Of a stretch of DNA of 64,000 nucleotides, positions 12,001 through 18,355 are shown in pieces. Where the stretch lies: assembly GCF_002943525.1 (NCBI RefSeq), contig NZ_CP025394.1:3968001-4032000 (forward strand). The letters are read 5' to 3'. Made by a program: the position numbers and the translations under genes. The notes under the pieces were generated by a model that was not told where the DNA came from, did not search any database, and was given only the letters and a program-made list of their open reading frames with translations. This DNA comes from Kitasatospora sp. MMS16-BH015 (GTDB lineage Bacteria; Actinomycetota; Actinomycetes; Streptomycetales; Streptomycetaceae). Position 1 is the stretch's first letter. Each line of letters starts with the position of its first letter.

Positions 12001-14878
12001 GTACCTGCCGCAGGGCGAGGCGCAGCAGCTGCGGGAGTCCGCGCCCGGTCCGGTCGCGGACTACGGCACCGCCACGGTGCCGGAGCTGATCGCGGCCCAG
12101 GCCGAGCGCACTCCGGACGCCCCGGCGGTGCTCGCCGGCACCGAGTCCGTGTCGTACGCGGAGCTGGTGGCGCGGGCCGACGAGGTCGCGGGCCGGCTGC
12201 GCGGCGCCGGGGTCACCCCCGGTGCGGTGGTCGGCGTGGTCCTGGACCGCGGCCTGGACCTGCTGCCCGGCCTGCTGGGCGTCTGGCGGGCCGGTGCCAC
12301 CTACGTGCCGCTCGACCCGACCTACCCCGCCGAGCGCCTCGGCCACACCCTGGCCGACTCCGGCGCCGCCGCCCTGCTGACCTCCGACGCGTACCGGAGC
12401 GAGCTCGGGCAGGTCTTCGCCGGCCCGGTCGTGGGTGCGGAGCAGGGGGCGCCCGGCCCGGCCGTCGACGCGGCCCCGGCGGTCGCCGACCTCGCCGACC
12501 TGGCCTACGTGATCTATACCTCCGGCTCCACCGGCCGCCCCAAGGGCGTCCAGATCCCGCACCAGGGCCTGCTCAACCACCTCGGCTGGGCCGCCGAGGA
12601 ACTCGCCTCGCGGGGTGAAGGCGGTTCGGCGGTGTTCTCCTCCGTCGCCTTCGACCTGGTCGTCCCCAACGTGTGGGCCCCGCTGCTCACCGGACGCCCC
12701 GTCCGGATGCTGCCGCAGGACCTCGAACTCACCGACCTCGGTGCCGAGTTGCTGGCCGGAGCACCCTACGGCTTCCTCAAGCTCACCCCGGGGCACCTGG
12801 AGATCCTCAGCCACCAGATCACCCCCGAGCAGGCGGGTGCGCTGGCCGAGGTGATCGTGGTGGCCGGCGAGGCCCTCCCCGGCACCCTCGCCCAGCGCTG
12901 GATCGACCGGCTCGGCGCCGGCCGCCTGGTCAACGAGTACGGCCCGACCGAGGCCTCCGTCGGCACCAGCATCAACCCGCTGACCGGGCCCGTCCCCGCA
13001 GGCATCGTGCCGATCGGCAAGGCCCTGCCCAACCTGCGGATGCACGTCCTCGACCAGCACCTGCAGCCCGTCCCCGTCGGCGTCCCCGGCGAGCTCTACG
13101 TGGCCGGCACCGGACTCGCCCGCGGCTACGGCAACAACCCCGCCCTCACCGCCACCCACTTCGTCCCCGACCCCTTCGGCGAGCCGGGCGCCCGCCTCTA
13201 CCGCACCGGCGACCTCGCCCGCCTGCTGGCCGACGGCAACGTCGACTTCCTCGGCCGCCTCGACCACCAGGTCAAGATCCGCGGCCACCGGATCGAACTC
13301 GGCGAGATCGAGTCGGCCCTGACCGCGCTCCCCGCGATCGAGCAGGCCGTGGTCCTCGCCCTGGGCGAGGACGGCGAGGACCGGCGCCTGGTCGCCTACG
13401 TGGTCGCCACCGGCGAGCTGCCTGACCTGCGGGCCGCGCTCCTGCAGCGGCTGCCGGAGTACCTGGTGCCGGCCGTCTACATCCCGCTGGCCGAACTGCC
13501 GCTGAACGCCAACGGCAAGGTCGACCGGCGCCGGCTGCCCGACCCGGCGGCCGGCCCCGAGCGGGAGTTCGTCGGCCCGAGCACGCCGACCGAGCACACC
13601 GTCGCGGGCATCTGGCAGCAGGTGCTCGGCTTGGAGCAGGTCGCGGTGGACCGGAGCTTCTTCGAGCTCGGCGGCCACTCGATCCTGATCATCCAGGTGG
13701 TCTCGGAGGCCCTGCGGGCCGGGCTGCCGGTCTCGCTGATGATGCTGTACCAGAACGAGACCGTCGCCGAGCTGGCCGCCGCGGTGGACGCCGTGCTCGA
13801 GGTCAAGGCAGCGGAGGCCAAGGTGGCGGCAGCCGCGGCGGCCAGGCCCGCCCGCGTCCTCGGACGCGACGAGGTGCCGGCCGAGCGGATCGTCGAGGCG
13901 CTGGCCGAGCACCGGGTGCCCGGCGCGAGCATCGCGGTGATCCGGGACGGCGAGCTGGTGGCCGTGGACGGCTACGGCGTGGCCGAGGCCGGCACCGACC
14001 GGCCGGTCACCGAGCGGACGGCCTTCCCGGTCGGCTCGGTCAGCAAGCACCTCACCGCGCTGGGCGTGCTGCGCCTGGTGGACGAGGGCGTGCTCGACCT
14101 GGACGTGGACGTCAACCGCTACCTGACCACCTGGCAGGTGCCGGGCGGCGCCGAGGACCAGCCGATCACCCTGGCCCACCTGCTGGGCCACCTCTCCGGC
14201 CTCAAGGTCGTCCCCAGCGGCCGCTACCCGCGCGGCACCGAGCGGCTCCCGGCCCTGGCCGACCTGCTGCGCGGCACGGCCGGCCCCCGCCACCCGGCGG
14301 TGGAGCGGGAGCTCGCCCCGGGCGAGGCCTTCCGCAAGGCGAACATCCACTTCTCGGTGCTGGAGCAGGCCGTGGTGGACGCCACCGGCGAGGAGTTCCC
14401 GGAGCTGATCGACCGGCTGGTGATCCAGCCGCTGGGCCTGCGGGACACCGGCTACCGGCAGTCCTTCCCGCAGGGCCGCGAGGTCGCCCTCGGCCACGAC
14501 GCGCAGGGCGCGCCGCTGCCGGGCGGCTGGGACGTCCGGGTGGACGTCGCGGCGGCCGGCCTGTGGAGCACCGCGGCCGACCTGGCCAAGGTCGCCCTGG
14601 AGGTCCGCCGCTCCTACCTGGGCCGTCCGCTGGCCCTGCTCTCCCCCGCCGCCGCGACCCGGCTGCTCTCGCCGAACCGCGACAGCTTCTACGGCCTCGG
14701 CACGGTGGTGGACGCCACCGGCAGCGACCCGTGGTTCGGCCACGCGGGCGAGCTCGACGGCCACCGGGCGATGACGCTGTGCCAGGTCGGACGCGGCACC
14801 GGCTTCGTCGTCCTGACCAACGGCGAGGCGGGCGACCGCCTGAACGGCCTCTTCACCGCGGCCGCCGGCCTCCGGTAG
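2..14878 (+). CDS. NRPS, five modules, with fused C-terminal beta-lactamase/PBP-like domain (5' end missing)
   Basis: Open at the left edge; 4958 residues are visible. Domain order with rough residues: A0 C-terminal part 1-280, T0 (GGDSI, Ser near 326), C1 394-820, A1 833-1330, T1 near 1379, C2 1448-1880, A2 1893-2393, T2 near 2440, C3 2510-2937, A3 2950-3460, T3 near 3510, C4 3578-4003, A4 4016-4513, T4 near 4558 (GGHSI), then a serine beta-lactamase/PBP-like domain 4624-4958. Adenylation cores (YTSGSTGRPKG, GPTE, YRTGD, NGK) are intact. Pocket residues aligned by eye to GrsA: A0 (K,V,G,E,V,G visible) and A1/A4 (DLPKVAEVGK) resemble Asn/Asp codes; A2 (DIWEMTADDK) is acidic, suggesting a basic side chain; A3 (DVFSVAMVHK) is unassigned. 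The last domain has SVSK at 4679-4682, KAN at 4779-4781 where YxN is usual, and HAG at 4914. It probably replaces the usual thioesterase and releases or cyclises the peptide (inference). First gene of an operon with the carbamoyltransferase and exporter genes. Confidence 0.95.
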   Translation: MHVYAEELDLADLGRALTAAAPFDFLKLTPGHLELLERQFGDSAAGLTRTLVVGGEALSARSAARWCALLGGGRVVNEYGPTEATVGNSVFDIHGEIAAETAPIGRSVPGTSMFVLDEHLEPVPAGVPGELYIGGANLARGYAGRPGMTAERFVPDPYGAPGARLYRTGDLVRLLPSGDADFLGRRDDQVKIRGYRVELTEIEAVLAAAPGVEEARVVVTTTGADPMLVAYHVGVGAELAEYARQFLPEYMVPAAFVALDRIPLTANGKLDKAALPAPDGSALRAGREYTAPRTSLERQIAGLWAEVLGAEQVGIEDSFFDLGGDSIRAVSLVGRLRAEGLDLGVRDVFGQRTVAGLAAVLAGRSAVTEADSTVAAFALIGAADRAKLPEGLSDAYPLSQNQLGMLVETLASDSGNTYHDVASFLIADERPFELDAFRRAVELVGQRHDILRTSFDLEGYSVPMQLVHRAVEIETGLADLRELPAQLQKIELECFVADEQARVFDVAEAKPMLRIFVHLHDDAGWRCTFTKSHATLDGWSYHLFLTELVECYRQLRDGLPTQPAETGTARFADSVAAELAALGSAESRGYWQDVVENNARLALPAVWHGDLSQPAQKVRSGLRFTDLEPGLRATAAAAGVSFKSVLLAAHLKVMSQLTHEATFQTGVVCHTRPEAPGAERLLGMLLNTVPFAFDREARTWRELVTAVFDGEARMWAHRHFPMPVIQADLAKGSRLIDAFFSYLDFAGVDSEEITDESTGGAGGLNTSSTEFSLGVTTLNNILTLRTNSHAMSQENADRLAGMYRAVLEAMATDVDGDARAVYLPDGEAQWLQEAAPGLVADYGTQTVPELIAAQAERTPHAPAVLAGPDSLSYAELLARADQVAARLRAAGVTPRSVVGVVLDRGLDLLPGLLGVWRAGATYVPLDPTYPAERLGHTLRDAAAAALLTSATYESELGKVFDGPVVRAEKDAPGLAAEAPATHADLADLAYVIYTSGSTGRPKGVQIPHQGLLNHLGWAARDLASHGEGGSAVFSSVAFDLVVPNVWAPLLTGRPVRMLPQHLELTDLGAELLAGAPYSFLKLTPGHLEILSHQITPEQAHTLAHQIVVAGEALPGALAARWIDWLGDDRLVNEYGPTEASVGTSINPLAAPQAPGIVPIGKALPNLRMHVLDQHLQPVPVGVPGELYVAGTGLARGYGNNPALTATHFVPDPFTSEGARLYRTGDLARLLADGNVDFLGRLDHQVKIRGHRIELGEIQTTLAAHPAVQDVAVIADEPNPGDKRLVAYVVVDGELPDLAAHCATTLPEYMVPAVYVPLDALPLTANGKLDRAALPAADEVATRSYTAPRTPVEQRVAAIWAEVLGLPKIGVHDGFFELGGDSIRVIALIGALRAEGVDAAVRDVFEHRTVAGLCEAVAGRSALGRQAEPVAPFALIGEADRAKLPAGVTDAYPLSQVQIGMLVEMLPGSDTAAYHSVAAHRVQENARFSEPAFRAGLATVLARHEMLRTSMDLAGYSVPMQLVHAEVAPPLAVHDLRGLGAEQRRSALKALLEQEKAAPFDLAAAPLLRVTIALESDQAYWLTLTQPHATHEGWSHHALLGELLTAYRDNRDGREPAPWQGSPVRYADFIAAELDSLASEEDRGYWQSVVDGRVPFALPEGWADTEQPREEYDHRISLADLAEPLQALAQRARTSAKSVLLAAHVKVMAQLSAEPGFHFGLITDARPELLGADKVYGMHLNTLPFAVDRPADSWLGLVRQVFDQEIALWPHRRYPMPAVARLRGGGERLVNVIFNYFDFAKVDAGSVGDGPRVGDSQTEFDLTVHCSREHISLSTNTHVISRAAAERLAGMYRAVLTAMAADAEGPTAGAFLAEAERALLLEQWTATSAQPVEADVPALLEWHAAVSPDRTAVVDDHGSVSYWELNENANRLAHHLARLGVGPERVVGICAERSIEQLTAIAAVLKAGGAYLPIDPRLPAERVSYLLQDADVQVLVTEGASAELAAGADVRLVLLDRPQEWAEESPENPEPTATPDNLAYTIYTSGSTGRPKGVLVHRLGMGNHLWAKIEDLALTSADTVTQNASLSFDISVWQMFAAIAVGGRVRITAPETALDPTALFGQVVQDGVTILEVVPSLLRSALDAWDAGAEAPELPLLRRVMVTGEELPAELCRRWFARYPQIPLVNAYGPTECSDDITHAQLTGPEQVTNGRVPIGAPVRNFRLHVLDEHGDPVPLGVPGELYAGGVGVARGYLGRPGLTAQRFVPDPFAADGSRLYRTGDLARWRADGSLDFLGRIDDQVKVRGYRIELGEIEAALAEHPLVRQAVVLLREDTPGDKRLVGYLVPAGEETAGPRELREWLARSLPAYMVPVAFVTVDAVPLSANGKLDRRALPAPSHEAFTQDETVAPRTPFEQQVCAIWQDVLDTDRLGVEDNFFDLGGDSIRAVSLVGRLRAEGWDATVRDIFDSRTVARLCEQLADRPLLTAEDRRLVQPFELVPEQDRAALPGGLADAYPMTQNQVGMLVEMLADSSRNVYHIVNTFRIKDETAFSLDALRQAAELLAARHEVLRTSIHLTDFSVPMQLVHPSSRIPVGMADLRGIEQEEAVGILQEYVARQRAEIFSLTSAPLLRIHVHLESDDAWWLTFTQCHVVTEGWSYHLLLMELLETYRSLAAGREPEFTALPEVRFADTVAVELKAVAGTEDREYWDRIIGGHTPLLLVNQGADTTTEPKPVYGQVPFEDLGARLRTLASSAEVSLKAVLHAAHLKVMSQLTDAPAFHSGLVCDTRVEELGADRVYGMYLNTVPFAFDRGARTWRELVQGVFAREVEMWPHRRYPMPLIQRAARGERLVNVYFNYLDFHQVDSDMVDTGKRISNAPVEAGIGLTVHNRGDRLHLSSHSAAISADNLERIAGMYRAVLEQMAQDPEGDALTVYLPAGERERLLGGEGRAVTADAGLTLHRIFAEQAARTPDEPAVTAGGTTLTYREVDERSSRLAHRLQALGAGPEKLVGVCLERDEHLIPTLIGVLKSGAGYLPLDPVNPVDRLAYIAEDARTEVVVTTTACEPKLREFYRGSAVVLDDAAEAELIAAQPVAQPLNAGGAEHLAYTIYTSGSTGRPKGVQVTHTNVARLVSTAQEHYAFDDSDVFSMSHSYAFDVSVFELWAALANGGRVVLVTADTARSPEDFLDLLVDEEVTVLSQTPTAFRSLVTAAVADDPRIKQLSLRAVVFAGEKLEIPELKPWVERRSLGRTALVNMYGITETTVHTTYHRLTKKDFAADAGNAVGRPLSDLKVHLLDTAGSLVPVGVPGEIHVAGPGVARGYSSPRLTAERFVPDPFGEPGSRMYKSGDLARRKSDGSLDFLGRIDDQVKIRGFRVELGEIESAITAHPLVSQSVVVLREDEPGEKQLVGYLVPLGEELPEAAELRELLGQTLPEYMVPAVFMALEAIPLTTNGKLDKRALPAPGADAIRVRQEYVAPATPLQQRITGIWQQVLGVERIGVEDSFFDLGGDSIRAVSLIGALRADGLDATVRDVFTQKTVAGLAAALDGRREISESRTRVTPFGLIDAADRDRLPADVVDAYPLTQGQTGMLVEMLAGEGKQDYHIVKTVGLSAEEPFDEPALRRALAELAARHEILRTSIDLESYALPLQLVHATAEVPLEVIDSTHLTAADEPQVLGAFLDREAATPLDHRVAPQLRVFVHRLSGGRWQITFSQSHVILDGWSFYQLRVELLGLFRAHRDGQQPEPYQAPGVRFADFVAAERRALASEADRSYWRSVIEDHPKFTLPTAWSGAPEGQGEVIRQLVEFPDLLPDLESLASRAGVPLKSVLFSAHLKVMSQLTHERSFFSGLMSHTRAELIGADRVAGMSLNALPFAFDREARTWRELVASVFDGETRMWEHRHFPMPAIQNELGHGTRLLDAYFSFIDFDQPEEGPADRRLDFCFSSNEFPLTVAVQAGRLTFHTNSHAVSQENADRLAGMYRAVLTSMAADVDGDARAVYLPQGEAQQLRESAPGPVADYGTATVPELIAAQAERTPDAPAVLAGTESVSYAELVARADEVAGRLRGAGVTPGAVVGVVLDRGLDLLPGLLGVWRAGATYVPLDPTYPAERLGHTLADSGAAALLTSDAYRSELGQVFAGPVVGAEQGAPGPAVDAAPAVADLADLAYVIYTSGSTGRPKGVQIPHQGLLNHLGWAAEELASRGEGGSAVFSSVAFDLVVPNVWAPLLTGRPVRMLPQDLELTDLGAELLAGAPYGFLKLTPGHLEILSHQITPEQAGALAEVIVVAGEALPGTLAQRWIDRLGAGRLVNEYGPTEASVGTSINPLTGPVPAGIVPIGKALPNLRMHVLDQHLQPVPVGVPGELYVAGTGLARGYGNNPALTATHFVPDPFGEPGARLYRTGDLARLLADGNVDFLGRLDHQVKIRGHRIELGEIESALTALPAIEQAVVLALGEDGEDRRLVAYVVATGELPDLRAALLQRLPEYLVPAVYIPLAELPLNANGKVDRRRLPDPAAGPEREFVGPSTPTEHTVAGIWQQVLGLEQVAVDRSFFELGGHSILIIQVVSEALRAGLPVSLMMLYQNETVAELAAAVDAVLEVKAAEAKVAAAAAARPARVLGRDEVPAERIVEALAEHRVPGASIAVIRDGELVAVDGYGVAEAGTDRPVTERTAFPVGSVSKHLTALGVLRLVDEGVLDLDVDVNRYLTTWQVPGGAEDQPITLAHLLGHLSGLKVVPSGRYPRGTERLPALADLLRGTAGPRHPAVERELAPGEAFRKANIHFSVLEQAVVDATGEEFPELIDRLVIQPLGLRDTGYRQSFPQGREVALGHDAQGAPLPGGWDVRVDVAAAGLWSTAADLAKVALEVRRSYLGRPLALLSPAAATRLLSPNRDSFYGLGTVVDATGSDPWFGHAGELDGHRAMTLCQVGRGTGFVVLTNGEAGDRLNGLFTAAAGLR
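2374..3772 (+). repeat. Module duplication, copy 1 (C1 end to A1)
   Basis: Aligns without gaps, at an exact offset of 9537 bases (3179 codons), with 11911-13309. Long blocks in the adenylation core are identical or nearly so, for example the stretch around 2990-3055. It covers the end of C1, the linker and nearly all of A1. The two A domains therefore share one specificity code. Confidence 0.85.
11911..13309 (+). repeat. Module duplication, copy 2 (C4 end to A4)
   Basis: Partner of 2374-3772 at offset 9537. Upstream, in the C domains, the offset changes to 9552 and identity falls, so the highly similar unit is the C-end plus A domain rather than a whole module. This fits recent duplication or gene conversion. 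Confidence 0.85.
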
Positions 14879-14898
14879 TCGGCCGAGCAAGCAGAACA

Positions 14899-14941
14899 GG
14901 GGTGCGGGAGGCCGCACGAAACCGTGCGGCCCCCGCGCCCC
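14899..14941 (+). terminator. Stem-loop between NRPS and carbamoyltransferase genes
   Basis: Inner arms 14911-14918 and 14923-14930 (8 bp, loop AAAC), outer arms 14899-14908 and 14932-14941 with one G-U pair. No T-run follows. It may be a partial terminator or an mRNA stabiliser reducing expression of the next two genes relative to the NRPS. Confidence 0.55.
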
Positions 14942-14969
14942 GGGCCTCCCTCGAAAGGACGACGTCACC

Positions 14970-15935
14970 ATGACCGCCCGACACCTGATCTCCCTCGACG
15001 ACCTCACCGACGCCGACCTGCGCTCCATCCTCGAGCGCGGGGTCTCGTACTCCGCCGGCCTGCTGCGCCACGAGCGCCCGCTCGCGGACACGGTCGTCGG
15101 CGTCTACTTCCGCAAGACCTCCACCCGCACCCGGACGGCGTTCTCCGCCGGCAGCCTGCGGCTCGGCGGCCAGATCGTCTCCTACGGGCCCGACGACCTG
15201 CAGCTCAACACCGGCGAGACCACCCAGGACACCGGCGAGGTCTTCTCCCGGATGCTCGACGTGCTGGTCGCCCGCACGGCCGGCGACCCGGCCGAACTGC
15301 GCGGCTGGGCCGACCAGGAGCGGATGTCGGTGGTCAACGCGATGAGCGCGGACGAGCACCCGACCCAGGCGCTCACCGACCTCACCACGCTGCTGCGCCA
15401 CTTCGGCCGGATCGAGGGCCTGCGGGTCCAGTACGTCGGCGAGGGCAACAACACGGCGGCCGCACTGGCCCTCGCGCTGGCCCGCTTCCCCGGCACCCAC
15501 CTGGAGCTGCGCACCCCGCCCGGCTACGGCCTCACCGAGGACGTGCTGCGCCGGGTGGCCCGCTCCGCGGCCCTCAGCGGCGCGAGCCTGACGGAGTACC
15601 ACCACATGGACCGGCAGGAGGGCGGCTTCGACGCCGTCTACACCTCCCGCTGGCAGACCACCGGGACGAGCAAGCCGGACGCCGACTGGCGTGCCGTCTT
15701 CGCCCCCTTCCAGGTCACCGGGGAGCTGCTCGCGCAGAGCCCGGCGGCGATCTTCATGCACGACCTGCCCGCCCACCGGGGGGACGAGGTGACGGCGGCC
15801 GTCCTGGACGGTCCGCGCAGCATCGCCTTCGACCAGGCGGCCAACAAGATGTACAGCGCGATGGCGGTACTGGAGTGGTGCCGCCACGGAATCACCGCGG
15901 GTACCGCGGCCCCACTGACCGAGGCGAGCCGATGA
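14970..15935 (+). CDS. Ornithine/aspartate carbamoyltransferase family enzyme, probably tailoring
   Basis: 321 residues, full length for the family. The carbamoyl-phosphate site is intact: STRTR at 51-55 and HPTQ starting at 130. Two substrate-side signatures differ from ornithine transcarbamylase: the usual HCLP is HDLP (264-267), and the SMG loop is replaced by a TSRWQTTG segment after DAVY. It is therefore unlikely to be a plain arginine-pathway enzyme. Established precedent: the viomycin pathway uses a carbamoyltransferase homologue (VioL) to make a beta-ureido residue from Dap. Since this cluster encodes Dap synthesis, carbamoylation of Dap (free or peptide-bound) is the best inference; citrulline formation is the alternative. 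Start supported by GAAAGGA upstream. Its stop overlaps the exporter start (ATGA). Confidence 0.88.
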   Translation: MTARHLISLDDLTDADLRSILERGVSYSAGLLRHERPLADTVVGVYFRKTSTRTRTAFSAGSLRLGGQIVSYGPDDLQLNTGETTQDTGEVFSRMLDVLVARTAGDPAELRGWADQERMSVVNAMSADEHPTQALTDLTTLLRHFGRIEGLRVQYVGEGNNTAAALALALARFPGTHLELRTPPGYGLTEDVLRRVARSAALSGASLTEYHHMDRQEGGFDAVYTSRWQTTGTSKPDADWRAVFAPFQVTGELLAQSPAAIFMHDLPAHRGDEVTAAVLDGPRSIAFDQAANKMYSAMAVLEWCRHGITAGTAAPLTEASR

Positions 15936-17194
15936 CCCTGCTGGAAGAGCCCCCCGTCACCACCGTCGAGCCGCCGGTCGCCACCGAGCCGCCGCCGCTG
16001 CGCAAGAACCGCGACTTCCGCCTGCTCTGGCTGGGCGCCGGCCTCTCGCTCTTCGGCGGCCGGGTCAGCGCCGTGGCGTACCCGCTGCTGGTGGTCTGGA
16101 ACGGCCACTCGATCATGCAGGCCGGTCTGGTGGCCTTCGCCGCCCAGCTGCCCAACCTGACGGTCCAACTGCCCGCCGGGGTGCTGGTCGACCGCTTCGA
16201 CCGGCGGCGGCTGATGATCGCCTGCGACCTGGCCGCCTTCCTGGCGATGGCCGGCGTGGTGGCCTCGCTGGTGTCCGGCCTGTTCTGGCTGCCGCTGCTG
16301 ATGGCCGCCGCCTTCGTGGAGAACACCGCGACGATCTTCTACCGGCTCGCCGAGCGGGCCGCCGTGCGCAACGTGGTCCACCCGGACCACCTGTCGGCGG
16401 CGTTCTCGCAGAACGAGTCGCGCGGCCAGGCCGCCGGGATGCTCGGCAACCCGACCTCCACCGCCCTGTTCGCGGTGCTGCCCTGGCTGCCGTTCCTGGT
16501 CTCGGCCCTGGGCCGGGTGCTGGCCTTCCTCGGGCTGGTGGCGATCCGGACGGAGTTCCAGCAGCCCCGCAAGGCCGCGCCGCGCAACCTGCGGGCCGAG
16601 GTCGCCGAGGGCGCGCGCTGGCTCTGGGGCCAGCGGTTCATGCGGGCCGCGGTGGCGCTGGTCGCCGGCACGAACGTGCTGTTCCAGATCATGGGCCTGG
16701 CCCTGGTGGTGATCGTCAAGCAGCACGGCGGCTCGCCCGCCACGCTCGGCGTGGTCGGCGTGGTCTCGGGCCTCGGCGGGGTGGCCGGCGCGATGTCCGG
16801 CTCCTGGTGGATGAAGCGGTTCAGCCCCTCGAAGATCGTGATCGCCGCGTTCGCGCTCTGGACCCTGCTGATGCCCTCCGTGGCGCTGACCGGCAACGTC
16901 TTCGTGCTGGCGGCGCTGTACGCCGGGATGAGCGCGGTCGGCGCGGCGATGAACGTCACGGCCGGGGTCTACCAGTCCCAGGTCTGCCCGGACGAACTCC
17001 AGGGCCGGGCGGCCAGCTTCGCCGTCCTCGCCTCCTCGGGCGCGAACTCGCTCGGTGCGCTGAGCGCCGGTCTGTTCCTCAGCGTCTTCGGCCCCGCCCA
17101 CACCGCCCTGGGCGTCGGCGCGGTGATGGCGGCGATCCTCGTCCTCGCGGTGGCCAGCCCGGCCGTGCGCAGCGCGAACAAGATCATCGCCTAG
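15932..17194 (+). CDS. MFS exporter
   Basis: 420 residues, major facilitator superfamily, with about 12 hydrophobic segments after a proline-rich cytosolic N-terminus. The loop DRFDRRR after the second to third helices is the MFS motif A region (D-R-x-x-R-R). It most resembles drug/siderophore exporters of the MFS_3 type. Translationally coupled to the carbamoyltransferase (ATGA). The position suggests export of the lipopeptide and self-protection (inference). A very strong stem-loop ends the operon six bases after its stop. Confidence 0.85.
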   Translation: MTLLEEPPVTTVEPPVATEPPPLRKNRDFRLLWLGAGLSLFGGRVSAVAYPLLVVWNGHSIMQAGLVAFAAQLPNLTVQLPAGVLVDRFDRRRLMIACDLAAFLAMAGVVASLVSGLFWLPLLMAAAFVENTATIFYRLAERAAVRNVVHPDHLSAAFSQNESRGQAAGMLGNPTSTALFAVLPWLPFLVSALGRVLAFLGLVAIRTEFQQPRKAAPRNLRAEVAEGARWLWGQRFMRAAVALVAGTNVLFQIMGLALVVIVKQHGGSPATLGVVGVVSGLGGVAGAMSGSWWMKRFSPSKIVIAAFALWTLLMPSVALTGNVFVLAALYAGMSAVGAAMNVTAGVYQSQVCPDELQGRAASFAVLASSGANSLGALSAGLFLSVFGPAHTALGVGAVMAAILVLAVASPAVRSANKIIA

Positions 17195-17199
17195 GCACG

Positions 17200-17284
17200 C
17201 GACAGGGGCGCGGGGAACTGCGCGAAATCGGCAGGGCACAGGTCGTCGCCTTCCGAGCTCGCGCAGTTCCCCGCGCCCCTGTCG
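17200..17284 (+). terminator. Terminator with perfect 26-bp stem
   Basis: Arms 17200-17225 and 17259-17284 are perfect reverse complements around a 33-nt loop. The core (AGGGGCGCGGGGAACTGCGC) is an element seen at many Streptomyces gene ends. It separates operon 1 from operon 2. The remaining 105 bases before the next start hold an ATATAGG stretch near 17331-17337 that could be a -10 element, and a GGAGAG ribosome site. Confidence 0.8.
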
Positions 17285-17389
17285 TGGCTGACCCAGTCCG
17301 TATACGCACGGCAGGCTGGGAACCGGAAGAAATATAGGGCTCACCAGCAGAGTGACCAGGGCATGGCCACTACTGGAGAGAGCTGACAC

Positions 17390-18355
17390 ATGAGCGCGGA
17401 CCTGAACTGGCTGCCGGCCGAGATCCACCCCTCGGACATCGGCGCCGAGGCCAGCCCGTACGGACTGATCGACCACCTGCAGCGCCTGGAGGACCTCGAG
17501 GGCCTGCTGGTCGCGAACAAGGCCCTGGTCTTCCGGGGCTTCGGCGTCACCCCCGGTGAGCTGGACAAGGTCTTCGACCTGCTGCTGCCCAACCGGCTCG
17601 CGTACGTGCACGGCAACTCGCCGCGCACCAAGGTCGGCAAGAACGTCTACACCTCGACCGAGTACCCGCCGGAGTACACCATCTCGATGCACAACGAGAT
17701 GTCCTACGCCCACCAGTGGCCGGCCCGGCTGGCGTTCTACTGCGAGATCGCGGCCGAGACCGGCGGCGCCACCCCGGTGGTGGACGGCGTCCGCTGGCTG
17801 GAGGCGCTCGACCCCGAGATCCGCGAGTCCTTCAAGGACGGGGTCCGCTACAGCCAGAACCTGCACAGCGGCTACGGCCTGGGCAAGAGCTGGCAGCAGA
17901 CCTTCGAGACCGAGGACCGCGACGAGGTCGAGGAGTTCCTGAAGACCTCGCAGGCCACCTGGGAGTGGAAGTCCGACGGCGCGCTGCGCGTGCACCAGGT
18001 CCGCCCCGCCACCACCCTGCACCCGACCACCGGCACCGAGGTCTGGTTCAACCAGGCCGACCAGTGGCACCCGGCCGGCCTCGGCGACGAGACCGCCGCC
18101 ACCCTGGCCCGCATCCTCCCCGCCGACGAGCTGCCGCAGTCCGTGACGCTGGCCGACGGCACCCCCATCCCGGCCGAGCACGTCGAGCAGATCCGCGACC
18201 GCGGCCTCGACTCCGCCGTGGACGTCGACTGGCGGACCGGCGACCTGCTGCTGATCGACAACGTCCTGGTCGGCCACGGCCGCCGCCCGTTCACCGGCAG
18301 CCGCCGGGTGCTCGTCGCGATGTCGGACCGCGTCCAGGACGGGGCCTCGGCATGA
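17390..18355 (+). CDS. TauD/SyrP-like Fe(II)/2-oxoglutarate dioxygenase 1
   Basis: 321 residues. Fe(II)/2-oxoglutarate oxygenase of the TauD/TfdA fold. The metal triad is visible as HxE at residues 101-103 (HNE) and a distal His at 296 in GHGRRPFTG, followed by the Arg that binds 2-oxoglutarate. The region SMHNEMSYAHQWP resembles SyrP, the aspartyl beta-hydroxylase of syringomycin synthesis, which acts on a carrier-bound residue. A beta-hydroxylase acting on an NRPS-bound amino acid (Asp/Asn-like here) is the most likely role. First gene of operon 2; its stop overlaps the second dioxygenase (ATGA). Preceded by GGAGAGAG. Confidence 0.88.
   Translation: MSADLNWLPAEIHPSDIGAEASPYGLIDHLQRLEDLEGLLVANKALVFRGFGVTPGELDKVFDLLLPNRLAYVHGNSPRTKVGKNVYTSTEYPPEYTISMHNEMSYAHQWPARLAFYCEIAAETGGATPVVDGVRWLEALDPEIRESFKDGVRYSQNLHSGYGLGKSWQQTFETEDRDEVEEFLKTSQATWEWKSDGALRVHQVRPATTLHPTTGTEVWFNQADQWHPAGLGDETAATLARILPADELPQSVTLADGTPIPAEHVEQIRDRGLDSAVDVDWRTGDLLLIDNVLVGHGRRPFTGSRRVLVAMSDRVQDGASA

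Noticed and set aside
7340..15091. A 2583-codon open frame on the minus strand antisense to the NRPS
   Set aside because: Its residues are mostly Gly/Ala/Arg/Val/Asp/Gln typical of the mirror frame of high-GC coding DNA; no domains, and the plus strand has clear NRPS domains.
17363..17386. Seven-codon leader ORF (MATTGES) just before the first dioxygenase
   Set aside because: It contains the dioxygenase ribosome site and has no ribosome site of its own; probably chance.
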